From: MFD01213-c1 sp963704405 | GTDB taxonomy: Bacteria > Planctomycetota > Phycisphaerae > Tepidisphaerales > Tepidisphaeraceae | Direction: 5' to 3' | NCBI GenBank assembly: GCA_963704405.1 | Contig: OY969903.1 | Location: forward strand, 4,216,001 to 4,280,000 | DNA: 64,000 nt | Shown here: piece after piece, positions 37,536 through 46,392 of the stretch | Layout of the letters: the number at the start of each line of letters is the position of its first letter | Numbering within the stretch: position 1 is the first letter of the stretch | Program-made: the position numbers and the translations under genes | Notes under the pieces: generated by a model | Told to the model about the DNA's origin: nothing | The model's database searches: none | Seen by the model: only the letters and a program-made list of their open reading frames with translations

Positions 37536-38777
37536 GTGCTTGTCCTGGTGGGGCAGGCTTTTCCCTTGAGCTTGAATACGACACTCATCACCGCCGCGTG
37601 GGTTGCGCCGATGAGCGGTGCGCCTGTTCGCGATGGCGGCGTAGTGTTTCAAGGCGATCGCATTTTGGCGGTGGGCTCTGCCGCCGACCTGCGTCGGAAC
37701 TATCTGGATGCGATCGTTCACGACTCCGGCGATTCCATTATTTTGCCCGGGCTGATCAACGCCCACACGCATTTGGAATTGAGCGGCTTTTCCGCCGGCA
37801 AACCACCGGCGCGATTTGTCGACTGGGTGATGGATGTGATCCGCCGCCTTGGCGACACACCGATGGATACTGCGGCGGGAATCGATCAATGCTTGAAGTT
37901 CGGCGTGACGACGGTGGCGGATATCACCAGCCAGCCAGACTTGAGCCGCGCGGCGCTGCGGCAGTCACCGCTTCGTGCGATCAGTTTCGGTGAAGTCCGT
38001 GCGATGGCGCAGCGGCGGGGTTTGCTTGACGAACGGATCGCGGCGGCCATTGACGATCGATTTGTGACGAACGGACTGGGCATCGGCATTTCGCCCCATG
38101 CTCCTTATTCCATTGAAATAGCGGGATATCGGCGATGTCTGGAGGTCGCCGCCGCTCGGCAATTACCCATCTGCACGCATCTGGCGGAGACGCCGGATGA
38201 AGCGAGGTTCCTCGCATCTCACAGCGGGCCCTTTCGCGAACTGTGGGCGTTTCTAAATGCGTGGGATGAAAACGTTCCCCCCTTCGTTGGTGGGCCGATC
38301 CGCTTTGCCAAATCTGTCGGCCTGCTCGACATCCACAGTATCCTCGCACATGTGAATTACTGCGACGACGATGAACTGGCGATTCTGGCCGCCGGGAAGG
38401 GGAGCGTTGTCTACTGTCCGCGAACGCACGGTTATTTTGGCCACCCGTCGCACCGCTGGCGAGAGATGCTGGCGGCAGGGATCAACGTTGCGGTTGGCAC
38501 TGACAGCTGCGCCAGTTCCCCGGACCTGAATCTTGTTGATGATTTAAGGCTGTTGCATCGCATCGCGCCTGAAGCGGATGTCCAGATTTTGTGGGAACTG
38601 GCGACAAGCCGCGCGGCGAAGGCCATCGGCGTCGAATCATTACTCGGCTCGCTTGAGCGTGGAAAGTTGGCCGACTTCGTCGCATTTGATCTGGGGGAAA
38701 ATGAACCTTTGCGGGGCATTCTGGAATCTGAAGTGATTCCGTCACAAGTATGGATCGGTGGGGAACTGGTTAGATAG
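37536..38777 (+). CDS. Amidohydrolase family deaminase (possibly aminodeoxyfutalosine deaminase-like)
   Basis: About 400 residues, TIM-barrel metal-dependent hydrolase. Metal ligands are INAHTHLE near residue 75, SPHAPYS, THLAET, and VGTDSCASSPDLNL. This set is shared by MtaD, chlorohydrolases and aminofutalosine deaminases of the futalosine menaquinone route; no other men or mqn gene is in the window, so the substrate remains open. The start is uncertain: GTG 37536 gives a short hydrophobic leader, and a TTG near 37566 would start next to the conserved part. Confidence 0.75.
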   Translation: MLVLVGQAFPLSLNTTLITAAWVAPMSGAPVRDGGVVFQGDRILAVGSAADLRRNYLDAIVHDSGDSIILPGLINAHTHLELSGFSAGKPPARFVDWVMDVIRRLGDTPMDTAAGIDQCLKFGVTTVADITSQPDLSRAALRQSPLRAISFGEVRAMAQRRGLLDERIAAAIDDRFVTNGLGIGISPHAPYSIEIAGYRRCLEVAAARQLPICTHLAETPDEARFLASHSGPFRELWAFLNAWDENVPPFVGGPIRFAKSVGLLDIHSILAHVNYCDDDELAILAAGKGSVVYCPRTHGYFGHPSHRWREMLAAGINVAVGTDSCASSPDLNLVDDLRLLHRIAPEADVQILWELATSRAAKAIGVESLLGSLERGKLADFVAFDLGENEPLRGILESEVIPSQVWIGGELVR

Positions 38778-38819
38778 GGCAGTGTTTCTTATCCTGAATG
38801 TAGACGGTGTGGTTTTTGG

Positions 38820-38940
38820 GGCGTTGAATGTTGAATATGGTGGGAGGGATGAAGAGATAGACAAATCGACGCGGGGCCAGCAGCCCCTGCGGTTGCGATT
38901 TGTCTTCGTCTTTGTCTTTCCCTTCGCCCTATCAAATATA
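38820..38940. repeat. Dispersed hairpin repeat, copy C
   Basis: The core at 38871-38890 is, on the minus strand, GCAGGGGCTGCTGGCCCCGC. It is wrapped by an outer stem GACAAATCG (38860-38868) and CGATTTGTC (38896-38904). A purine-rich GACAAAGACGAAGAC tail follows on the minus strand. TTGAATATGGTGGGAGG just before it matches the margin of copy A near 47650. It lies in the leader of uvrB. Confidence 0.75.
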
Positions 38941-39031
38941 CCCTACGATAATCCCCCGCGACCCGCCGCACCTGCCAGCATATAATCCTCGCATCAATAA
39001 TAATGGTAATCGTGACCCGTTCGGAGACCCC

Positions 39032-41120
39032 ATGAGTGATTTCCAAGTCGTCAGCCGCTTCAAGCCGGAAGGCGATCAACCGGCCGCCATTGACAAGCTC
39101 GTTGCCGGTATTCATGACGGCAAGAAATTTCAAACTCTTATGGGCGTCACGGGTTCCGGGAAAACCTTTACGATGGCTAACACCATCGCAAAGTTGAATC
39201 GCCCGACGCTCGTCATCAGCCACAATAAGACCCTCGCTGCCCAGCTTTACGAGGAATTCAAGGAGCTTTTTCCGAACAACGCCGTTGGGTACTTCGTCAG
39301 TTATTACGATTACTACCAGCCTGAGGCATACATTCCTCAGCGCGACATTTACATTGAGAAAGACGCCAGCCGCAACGACGACCTCGACCGGCTTCGCCTC
39401 GCTGCTACCAGCAATCTGGTCAGCCGCCGCGATGTGCTGCTGGTTGCTTCGGTTTCCTGCATTTTCGGTCTTGGTTCGCCTGTCGAGTACAAAAACAGCG
39501 TGCTTCCGATTCGCAAAGGCGTGGAGACCGATCGCGATGAAATGCTCCGAAAGCTGATCGATCTGCAATACAGCCGCAACGACATCGACTTCAAGCGCGG
39601 CACCTTCCGCGTCCGCGGCGACGTGGTCGAGCTCCATCCTTCCTATGAAGAATTCGCCTACCGCATCGAATTCTTCGGCGAAGAAATCACCAACATCGAC
39701 GCCATCAATCCACTCACCGGCGAACTGCTCAAGACCGAAGATTCCATCTTCATCTACCCTGCTGTTCACTATGTCATGCCCGAGGACCGCGTGCATGACG
39801 CTGTCCGCTCCATCCGTGAAGAACTCGATCTCGCCGTCATGCGCCTCCGCGGCGAAGGCAAGCTTCTCGAAGCGCAGCGCCTGCTTGCCCGTACCAAATA
39901 CGACCTGGAAATGATGCTCGAAGTTGGCTACTGCTCCGGCATCGAAAACTACAGCCGCCACCTTGATGGCCGCAAGCCCGGCGAAAAACCGTACACGCTG
40001 ATCGATTATTTTCCGAAGGATTATCTGCTCGTCATCGACGAATCGCACGTCACGCTCCCGCAGATCAAGGCCATGTATAACGGCGACCGCCAGCGCAAGC
40101 AGGTGCTCGTCGAGCATGGGTTCCGCCTGCCTCAGCGCCATGGACAACCGCCCGCTTAAATATGAAGAGTTCGAGCAGATGATGAACCAGTGCATCTATG
40201 TCTCGGCGACGCCGGGCAAGATCGAACTCGAACAAACCGGCGGCGAAGTCGTCGAGCAGGTCATCCGCCCCACCGGGCTGGTTGATCCTGAAATCGTGGT
40301 CCATCCTGCCCAGGGGCAGGTGCCGCACCTGCTCGCACAGATCAAGCAGCGCGTTGAGATCGGCGAGCGCGTGCTGGTTACCGCCCTCACCAAGCGGCTT
40401 GCTGAAGATTTATCCGCCTATATCCAGGAAGCCGGCATCCGCGGCCGCTACCTTCACAGCGAAATTCAAACGCTTGAGCGCGTCGAGATCCTTTCCGATC
40501 TGCGCCGCGGCGATTTCGATGTCCTCGTCGGCATCAACCTCCTGCGCGAAGGCCTGGACCTTCCCGAAGTCTCTCTCGTATGTATTCTTGACGCAGACAA
40601 GGCGGGCTTCCTGCGCAGTGAAACGTCATTGATCCAGACGATCGGCCGCGCCGCCAGGAACGTCAACAGCAAGGTGATCCTGTATGCCGACCGCATCACG
40701 CCGGCGATGCAGAATGCGATGGACGAAACCCTCCGCCGCCGTGGAATCCAGTTGCAATACAACAAGGATCACGGCATCACGGCGGTGACGGTGCAGAAGT
40801 CGATTCGCTCGAGCATTGAAAGTGAAGTGAAGGCGCGCCGAACCGTCGCCGCCGCCGTGAAGGAAAATGAGCAGGAGCTCGATCAGACGGAAATTATCAA
40901 GCTGCTGGAAGAGGAAATGATCGAAGCCGCCAGGAACCTGGAATTTGAGCGAGCGGCCCAGCTGCGCGACAAGGTGAACGAACTCAAAGGCGCCCCCACG
41001 ATCAAAAGCGGTGCCGGCGTTCTCTTCGGCGAAGGCAGCGGCGCGGAAGCCCGCGAGCAGAAAATCTGGCAACCCAAAAGCAAAGGCCGCGGAGGAGGCA
41101 AACGAAAGATAGCCAAGTGA
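39032..41120 (+). CDS. uvrB: UvrABC system protein B, frameshifted
   Basis: About 695 residues when joined. DNA-damage recognition helicase of nucleotide excision repair. Walker A GVTGSGKTFTMAN, the beta-hairpin YYDYYQPEAYIP, DESHVTLPQIKAMYNGDRQR, and helicase motifs including LREGLDLPEVSLV and QTIGRAARN are all present. The C-terminal UVR motif that contacts UvrC is near 40900 (EEEMIEAARNLEFERAAQLR). GGAG is 5 nt before ATG 39032. The frame shifts at CCTC, 40130-40133; removing one base gives the family sequence GFRLPSAMDNRPLKYEEFE. Such a core gene is unlikely to be dead. Confidence 0.95.
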
Positions 41121-41188
41121 CACGCGATGCCGGTTAGTATTGAATGGCCGCCCGGCGCCAAGAAACGCCCAGAGAAGAGAACATCCAG

Positions 41189-42088
41189 ATGTATCCATTC
41201 CCCACCATTGAAGAACTTCGCGATCTCATCCAGCTTGCCCGCCGTGAAGACCTCCGCGACGACGACGTCACCAGCCGGCTGCTTGTCCCCCAGGACCAGA
41301 TCGGTGTCGGCACCCTCATTCAGAAAGACGTCGGCATTGCCTGCGGCCTGCCCATCGTCGAGATGATCTGCCGCGCCTACGACGAACGCCTTCGCGTCGA
41401 GCAAATCCCCGGCTTCCACATGGAAATCATTGAAGGCCGCTTCAGCGACGCCCGCGTCACACCGCTGCTGCGCATCCGCGGGCCCATGCGATCGCTCCTC
41501 TCCGCCGAGCGCGTCATCCTGAATTTCCTGCAGCATCTCGGCGGTGTCGCCACCCAAACCCAGCGCTTCGTCCGCCGGGTTGCCGGCACCGGCGCAAAAA
41601 TCTACGACACCCGGAAAACCATTCCCGGCCTCCGCGCCCTCGATAAATATGCCGTCCGCTGCGGCGGAGGCTTCAATCACCGCACCGGCCTCTATGACGG
41701 CCTGCTCATTAAAGACAACCACCTTGCTGCCATATCCACGTCAGAACTCGCGGCGTTTCTCACCGGCACCGTCCACAACAGCCGCGCTGAAGCCCCCAAT
41801 CGGTTCATCGAAGTTGAAGTCGACACCCTGGAACAACTACGCGAAGTGCTGAAGGTGGATGGCATTCAAGTGATCCTGCTCGACAATATGGATTGCCCCA
41901 GGATGGAACAGGCGGTCGATCTCAGAAATAAAGCCGGCAAAAAAGGAATCATCGACCTCGAAGCCAGCGGCGGTGTAACGCTGGACACCGTCCGCCAAAT
42001 CGCCGCCACCGGCGTGGAGAGGATTGCCGTCGGCGCCGTAACTCACTCCGCTCCCGCGCTTGATGTAGGCTTGGATGTCGAGAATTAA
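41189..42088 (+). CDS. nadC: Nicotinate-nucleotide pyrophosphorylase (carboxylating)
   Basis: 299 residues. It converts quinolinate and PRPP to nicotinate mononucleotide, CO2 and PPi in NAD synthesis. Landmarks are ILNFLQHLGGVATQT, YDTRKTIPGLRALDKYAV, GGGFNHRTGLYDGLLIKDNH and DLEASGGVTLDTV with the C-terminal IAVGAVTHSAPALDVGLD. ATG 41189 matches family length and has a purine-rich AGAGAAGAGAA upstream; the frame also opens at 41144. It follows uvrB by 68 nt. Confidence 0.95.
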   Translation: MYPFPTIEELRDLIQLARREDLRDDDVTSRLLVPQDQIGVGTLIQKDVGIACGLPIVEMICRAYDERLRVEQIPGFHMEIIEGRFSDARVTPLLRIRGPMRSLLSAERVILNFLQHLGGVATQTQRFVRRVAGTGAKIYDTRKTIPGLRALDKYAVRCGGGFNHRTGLYDGLLIKDNHLAAISTSELAAFLTGTVHNSRAEAPNRFIEVEVDTLEQLREVLKVDGIQVILLDNMDCPRMEQAVDLRNKAGKKGIIDLEASGGVTLDTVRQIAATGVERIAVGAVTHSAPALDVGLDVEN

Positions 42089-42169
42089 CTCCGCCGCTGC
42101 GTCACATCCCCGGTAGTCCCGTCCAAAGTCTTAAGTCCGCGCCCCGAACCTTTCGGGATCCAGAAACCT

Positions 42170-42466
42170 TCATCCCCCCGCGATCGCCCCCACGATATAG
42201 AAGGCTTCTTCACCTCGCGCCACCGCCGGCGGCAGCAATGCATCGGGCGACTCGTGCGATAAATCTTCCTCGCAGGCGAAGAACCTCACCAGCGGCCGGC
42301 GCTTCTGCGTGACATGATCGCGCATCGTCCCCCGCAGCGTTGGGTACTTCGCCTCGATCGCATCCAACACCGAACGCTGCGTTACTGGCGCGCCCACATC
42401 AACCTGAACCTCGCGGTCCACGTTTGCGAGCGTGCGCAGATGGGTTGGGAGGATGACTCGAATCAT
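42170..42466 (-). CDS. MoaD/ThiS-family ubiquitin-like sulfur carrier
   Basis: 98 residues, ending in the GG tail (GAIAGG) that is adenylated and thiocarboxylated in this family. The beta-grasp pattern MIRVILPTHLRTLA and VLDAIEAKYPTLRGTMRD is clear. It may serve molybdopterin or another sulfur-transfer route. It is the last gene of a minus-strand run, 6 nt behind the BNR-repeat gene. This pairing suggests a shared role that I cannot name. No moaE, thiG or E1-like activator is in the window. Confidence 0.85.
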   Translation of the reverse strand: MIRVILPTHLRTLANVDREVQVDVGAPVTQRSVLDAIEAKYPTLRGTMRDHVTQKRRPLVRFFACEEDLSHESPDALLPPAVARGEEAFYIVGAIAGG

Positions 42467-42472
42467 GGGGCG

Positions 42473-43588
42473 TCAGGTGAGCGTTTGAACCTCGACCGAT
42501 ACCACCGCCGGCAGATCGCGGACAATGGGGGCCCAGGTGTCCCCCGCGTCGGCGGAACCGTAGACTTGTCCGCCGGTGGTGCCAAAGTAGACGCCGCACT
42601 TATCCATTGAATCGACCGCCATCGCATCGCGCAGAACGTTCACATAGCAATCCTGCTGCGGAAGGCCCCTGGTCAGCGGCTCCCATTCATTTCCGCCGGT
42701 TCGACTTCGATAAACCCGCAGCTTGCCGTCCATCGGATAATGCTCGGAATCGCTCTTGATGGGGACGACATATATCGTCTCCGGCTCATGGGCGTGAACG
42801 TCGATCACAAAACCAAAATCGGTCGGCAGGTTGCCGCTGATTCGAGTCCAGGAATCGCCGGCGTTGTCGCTGCGCATCACATCCCAGTGCTTCTGCATGA
42901 ATAGGACATTCGGCCGCGAAGGGTGCATGGCTATGCGGTGGACGCAATGGCCTACCTCGGCGGTCGGGTTGGGGATGTATTTTGAATGCAACCCTTGGTT
43001 GATCGGCCGCCATGTTTTGCCGCCGTCATCGGTGCGAAACGCGCCGGCGGCGGAGATGGCGATGAAAATTCGATCCGGATTGCTCGGATCGATCAGGATT
43101 GTGTGCAAACACATCCCACCAGCGCCCGGCGTCCACTGCGGGCCGGTGCCATGACTGCGCAGCCCTGAAAGTTCCTGCCAGGTCTGGCCGCCATCGGCGG
43201 AACGGAACAGCGCAGCGTCTTCAACCCCGGCATAGATCACATCTGGATCGCTCAGCGAAGGCTCAAGATGCCAGACACGCTTGAATTCCCAGGGATGCGG
43301 CGTGCCGTCGTACCACTGATGCGTGCCGGCGATGCCGTCATATATGAACTTGTTGCCAACAGGCGCCCATGTTTTGCCGCCATCGCTGGACCGCTGGATC
43401 TGCTGTCCAAACCAACTGCTGGACTGCGACGCATAGATGCGATTGGGATCAACAGGAGAGCCTTTGAGGTGATATATCTCCCAGCCGCCAAAGTGCGGGC
43501 CGCTGACGTCCCACTTCTGGCGGTTGCCGTCTGATGTAAGGATGAATGCGCCCTTTCGCGTACCGACTAATACCCGCACACCGCTCAT
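42473..43588 (-). CDS. BNR/sialidase-like beta-propeller protein
   Basis: 371 residues. It contains repeated Asp-box motifs (SxDGGKTW): SSDGGKTWAPV, SADGGQTWQEL, TDDGGKTWRPI, SDNAGDSWTRI and GSADAGDTWAPI. These form a six- or seven-bladed propeller as in sialidases and VPS10-like proteins. The N-terminus MSGVRVLVGTRKGAFIL has no signal peptide, so it is probably cytoplasmic. The catalytic residues of true sialidases were not located, so an exo-sialidase label would be unsafe. It is followed directly by a MoaD/ThiS-like gene. Confidence 0.85.
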   Translation of the reverse strand: MSGVRVLVGTRKGAFILTSDGNRQKWDVSGPHFGGWEIYHLKGSPVDPNRIYASQSSSWFGQQIQRSSDGGKTWAPVGNKFIYDGIAGTHQWYDGTPHPWEFKRVWHLEPSLSDPDVIYAGVEDAALFRSADGGQTWQELSGLRSHGTGPQWTPGAGGMCLHTILIDPSNPDRIFIAISAAGAFRTDDGGKTWRPINQGLHSKYIPNPTAEVGHCVHRIAMHPSRPNVLFMQKHWDVMRSDNAGDSWTRISGNLPTDFGFVIDVHAHEPETIYVVPIKSDSEHYPMDGKLRVYRSRTGGNEWEPLTRGLPQQDCYVNVLRDAMAVDSMDKCGVYFGTTGGQVYGSADAGDTWAPIVRDLPAVVSVEVQTLT

Positions 43589-43699
43589 GTTTCACTCCTT
43601 ACTTATATGATTTAACAACTCTATAGCCATATTTTTGTTCATATCGCCAAAATCACACCACATCACTTCATAATGCCGGCGGCTATCAAGTACGAACTG

Positions 43700-44227
43700 T
43701 TATAGCCTGCCTTCTACCACTGCCTTCATCTGCGCCAGGCCTTTTTCAAAATCGCCGCCAATCATTTTATCCATGTTCATGAACAGGCACATCGCCTTGA
43801 AGATGAAGTTTCTCTTGCCCATCATGCTCCAGCTTACCAATGTCTGCTGAGGCGCCGATTTGAAGGTGAACTCGGCAATGCCGGTGGAAGGAAATGGTCT
43901 GATGAAATCAAGCTTGATCCGGATTAGGTCTGTCGGCTTGCTCTCCGTCATGGTCATACGACCTTCGCCGATCTTTTTATTTCCCGACCAGGTGAAGATC
44001 GTGCCAATTCCCGACGGAGCGCCTTCGAATGTTTTTTTGGCCTCAGGGTCAAGCTTGGCCCAGGGAGACCAGGCTTCCCAGTTGTGGAAGTCATTCACCT
44101 GCGCAAAAACATCGGCCTGAGGAGCGGCGATGGTCGCCTCGCGCGTCACACAATAGTCGGCGGGCTGCTGCGCGACGATGACGAGAAAGATGATGATTGT
44201 CAGCGCAATAATGCTCGCCCATAACAT
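43700..44227 (-). CDS. SRPBCC (START-like) family protein with N-terminal membrane anchor
   Basis: 175 residues. One transmembrane helix at 1-20 (LWASIIALTIIIFLVIVAQQ) is followed by a polyketide-cyclase/START-like fold (EATIAAPQADVFAQVNDFHN, WSPWAKLDP, GEGRMTMTESKP). These domains bind hydrophobic ligands. It sits in a minus-strand run behind a ring-cleaving dioxygenase gene. Specific function unknown. Confidence 0.85.
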   Translation of the reverse strand: MLWASIIALTIIIFLVIVAQQPADYCVTREATIAAPQADVFAQVNDFHNWEAWSPWAKLDPEAKKTFEGAPSGIGTIFTWSGNKKIGEGRMTMTESKPTDLIRIKLDFIRPFPSTGIAEFTFKSAPQQTLVSWSMMGKRNFIFKAMCLFMNMDKMIGGDFEKGLAQMKAVVEGRL

Positions 44228-44282
44228 CGACGTATCTCCCGCAGATGATTTAAAATGGCAAGGGCGGTCCGCGAACGAATGC

Positions 44283-45251
44283 TCAAACTTTACCTTGGAT
44301 CGCCGGCAAATGCACCGGCGGCACCGCGCGTTCGATTTCCGCGCGGTGTGGTTCCAGCCACGGCGGGAGCATCAGCTTCTTTCCAAGTTCGTCCACGGCC
44401 TGATCAGCAGTGAACCCTGGATTGTCCGTCGCGATTTCAAACAGCACACCACCCGGTTCGCGATAATAAATCGAATGGAAATAGGTTCGATCCATCACTG
44501 GTGAAATATTAAAACCGCGCCCGGCGATATCCTTATGCCACGCGCCCTGCTCCTCGTCATCTTTCGCGCGAAACGCCACATGATGAACCACACCCGCGCC
44601 CATGTCACCGTGCCGCGCATCGGGCATGCATTGCAAATCGATGATGGAAGCAAATCCATTGCCTGCTCCGCTGCGATATCGAAAGCGATTGTGCTCGCTC
44701 CCGGCAGCCGCAAAGCCCATGACTTCGGTCAGCAGCCTGGCGGTTTTCTCGTACCCTTCTTCCGAAATTGTGACGCCATGAAAACCGCGAATTGCCTGCT
44801 CCACCGGCACCGGTCCCGCTGCCCAGGCGTGGCCCGGGGGATTTGCCACACCGACAATCTCCAGCCGCATACCGTCGGGATCAGTGAAGCCCAGCACCTG
44901 TTCATCAAAGCGATTGATGATGGGTTCCACTTTTGCATTTTTTTCCCGCAACCTCTCCGCCCAATACTGCATTGCCGCCGCCGGGACCGCGAACGCCGTC
45001 GCCATCACCTGCGGCGGCCCCACTCGCCCGCGATACGCTCCGGCCCAGGCGAAGAAGGTCATGATCGTCCCCGGCCGCCCGAGTTCGTCGCCGTAATAAA
45101 GGTGATAGCTGCCGGGATCATCAAAGTTAACAGTCAGTTTCACGAGCCGCAGCCCGAGCACACCGCAATAAAAATCGATGTTTTTCTGAGCGTCGGCCGT
45201 GATCGCCGTGACATGATGAATTCCGGGAATCGCGTTCGATTTCTTCGCCAT
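44283..45251 (-). CDS. Ring-cleaving extradiol dioxygenase of the glyoxalase fold (MhqO-like)
   Basis: 322 residues with two vicinal-oxygen-chelate modules. The metal ligands are in IPGIHHVTAITADAQKNIDF, HHVAFRAKDDEEQ and GGVLFEIATDNPGF. This architecture matches the MhqO/YkcA group, which in Bacillus is induced by quinones and linked with a hydrolase (MhqD). Here an esterase of that type lies two genes upstream, so quinone or catechol detoxification is a reasonable inference. It is separated from the cupin gene by 41 nt. Confidence 0.85.
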   Translation of the reverse strand: MAKKSNAIPGIHHVTAITADAQKNIDFYCGVLGLRLVKLTVNFDDPGSYHLYYGDELGRPGTIMTFFAWAGAYRGRVGPPQVMATAFAVPAAAMQYWAERLREKNAKVEPIINRFDEQVLGFTDPDGMRLEIVGVANPPGHAWAAGPVPVEQAIRGFHGVTISEEGYEKTARLLTEVMGFAAAGSEHNRFRYRSGAGNGFASIIDLQCMPDARHGDMGAGVVHHVAFRAKDDEEQGAWHKDIAGRGFNISPVMDRTYFHSIYYREPGGVLFEIATDNPGFTADQAVDELGKKLMLPPWLEPHRAEIERAVPPVHLPAIQGKV

Positions 45252-45292
45252 AGTGAATCCTTAATGAAGGAACTGCGCCATATCTGACGGGC

Positions 45293-45643
45293 TTATTCGA
45301 GAACGATAAACACCGATCGCCGCTCGGTCGGTTCAACATGGCGCGTGCGGTGCCCTTTTCCGGTAGTGTCTTCCATCAGCAAAATATCCCCGCCTTCAAA
45401 CCGGCGGCGAGCGCCGTCCGACACTTCAATCTCGATCGCGCCGTCCAGCAAAACGATCAACTGCCACTGCGGCGCGGTGTGCCAGTCATAGTCATATCCT
45501 GGCTCATTCTTACGAAATATCACGGACTTCGCGGCGATCGCTTCCGACAAATATCCGATCGGCCCCGCATCATGCATCGGGTAGTCATGGTCAGCAAAAT
45601 GGGTGTCGCCGGCTGGGTCCGCATAGATGCGCGTGACCTTCAT
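45293..45643 (-). CDS. Small cupin-domain protein
   Basis: 116 residues, one cupin barrel. WHTAPQWQLIVLLDGAIEIE and FEGGDILLMEDTTGKGHRTR are the two cupin motifs with likely metal-binding His and Glu. Related small cupins bind or modify small molecules. ATG 45643 overlaps the stop of the upstream esterase (ATGA). Function unknown, but likely in the same process as its neighbours. Confidence 0.8.
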   Translation of the reverse strand: MKVTRIYADPAGDTHFADHDYPMHDAGPIGYLSEAIAAKSVIFRKNEPGYDYDWHTAPQWQLIVLLDGAIEIEVSDGARRRFEGGDILLMEDTTGKGHRTRHVEPTERRSVFIVLE

Positions 45644-46332
45644 GATCGCCCCTTGCAGCGAGCGGTCATGACTCGCTGAATGAGCGATCGGGCGGCGTCC
45701 AGCTCATCTTCATTAATGATGTGCGGCATGCCCGGATATCGCCGCAGCTCCACTTCGGCGCCCATCCGCGCGAGAACCGCCTCCGTCTCCTGCACACGCG
45801 AAAACGGGACATGCGGATCCGGATCGCTCGTCCCCAGAAAAACCGACGTGCCGCTGAGCGATCCCTCATAATTCCGCGGCGTCCCCGGCGGTCCGATCAA
45901 ACCGCCTGTCAGTCCGATCACCGCGCCATATCGCTGCGGATGCCTCGCGACGAATTCGAGCGTCAGACATGCCCCCTGTGAAAACCCAAGCAGCGCAATG
46001 CGATCCGTCCGAACACCGCCGACGATCAAACCATCCACAATTGAATTCACCTTGGCCAGCGCCGAATCGAGATATGGCTGGTTTGAAGAAATCGGCGCCA
46101 GGAATGAATTGGGATACCACGTATGCGCCGTCGCCTGCGGCGCAATGGCGGCCAGATCGTCAATCCCCAATCCGCTGAATAACCCCAGCATGTCCTGCGC
46201 CGATCCGCCGCGACCGTGCAAGAGCACTAATGTGGCGGCAGCTTCGGCGGGCAGCGGTCCAGCCGTGAGGACTGATTGATTTGCATGCGGAGCGATTGCG
46301 GTATCGGCCGAACGTTGGGAACTCATAGACAT
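45640..46332 (-). CDS. Phospholipase/carboxylesterase-type alpha/beta hydrolase (MhqD-like)
   Basis: 230 residues. Catalytic Ser lies in LLGFSQGACLTLEFVARHP (GFSQG), Asp near SDPDPHVPF, and His in GMPHIINEDEL. LVLLHGRGGSAQDMLGL forms the oxyanion region. It matches short-chain carboxylesterases and MhqD. It heads a run of six minus-strand genes: esterase, cupin, dioxygenase, SRPBCC, BNR, MoaD-like. Confidence 0.88.
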   Translation of the reverse strand: MSMSSQRSADTAIAPHANQSVLTAGPLPAEAAATLVLLHGRGGSAQDMLGLFSGLGIDDLAAIAPQATAHTWYPNSFLAPISSNQPYLDSALAKVNSIVDGLIVGGVRTDRIALLGFSQGACLTLEFVARHPQRYGAVIGLTGGLIGPPGTPRNYEGSLSGTSVFLGTSDPDPHVPFSRVQETEAVLARMGAEVELRRYPGMPHIINEDELDAARSLIQRVMTARCKGRS

Positions 46333-46392
46333 CTGCCTTTCCCTGGTGCGTGGAAATAGTAGTGCCTCGCCGATTATTTTTCCCGCTTGAAA

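Noticed and set aside
40116..40160. Programmed ribosomal frameshift in uvrB
   Set aside because: There is no slippery heptamer or downstream structure, and the same kind of break occurs in unrelated genes.
38789..40195. 468-residue minus-strand open frame opposite uvrB
   Set aside because: Antisense shadow; uvrB has clear domains and a ribosome site on the other strand.
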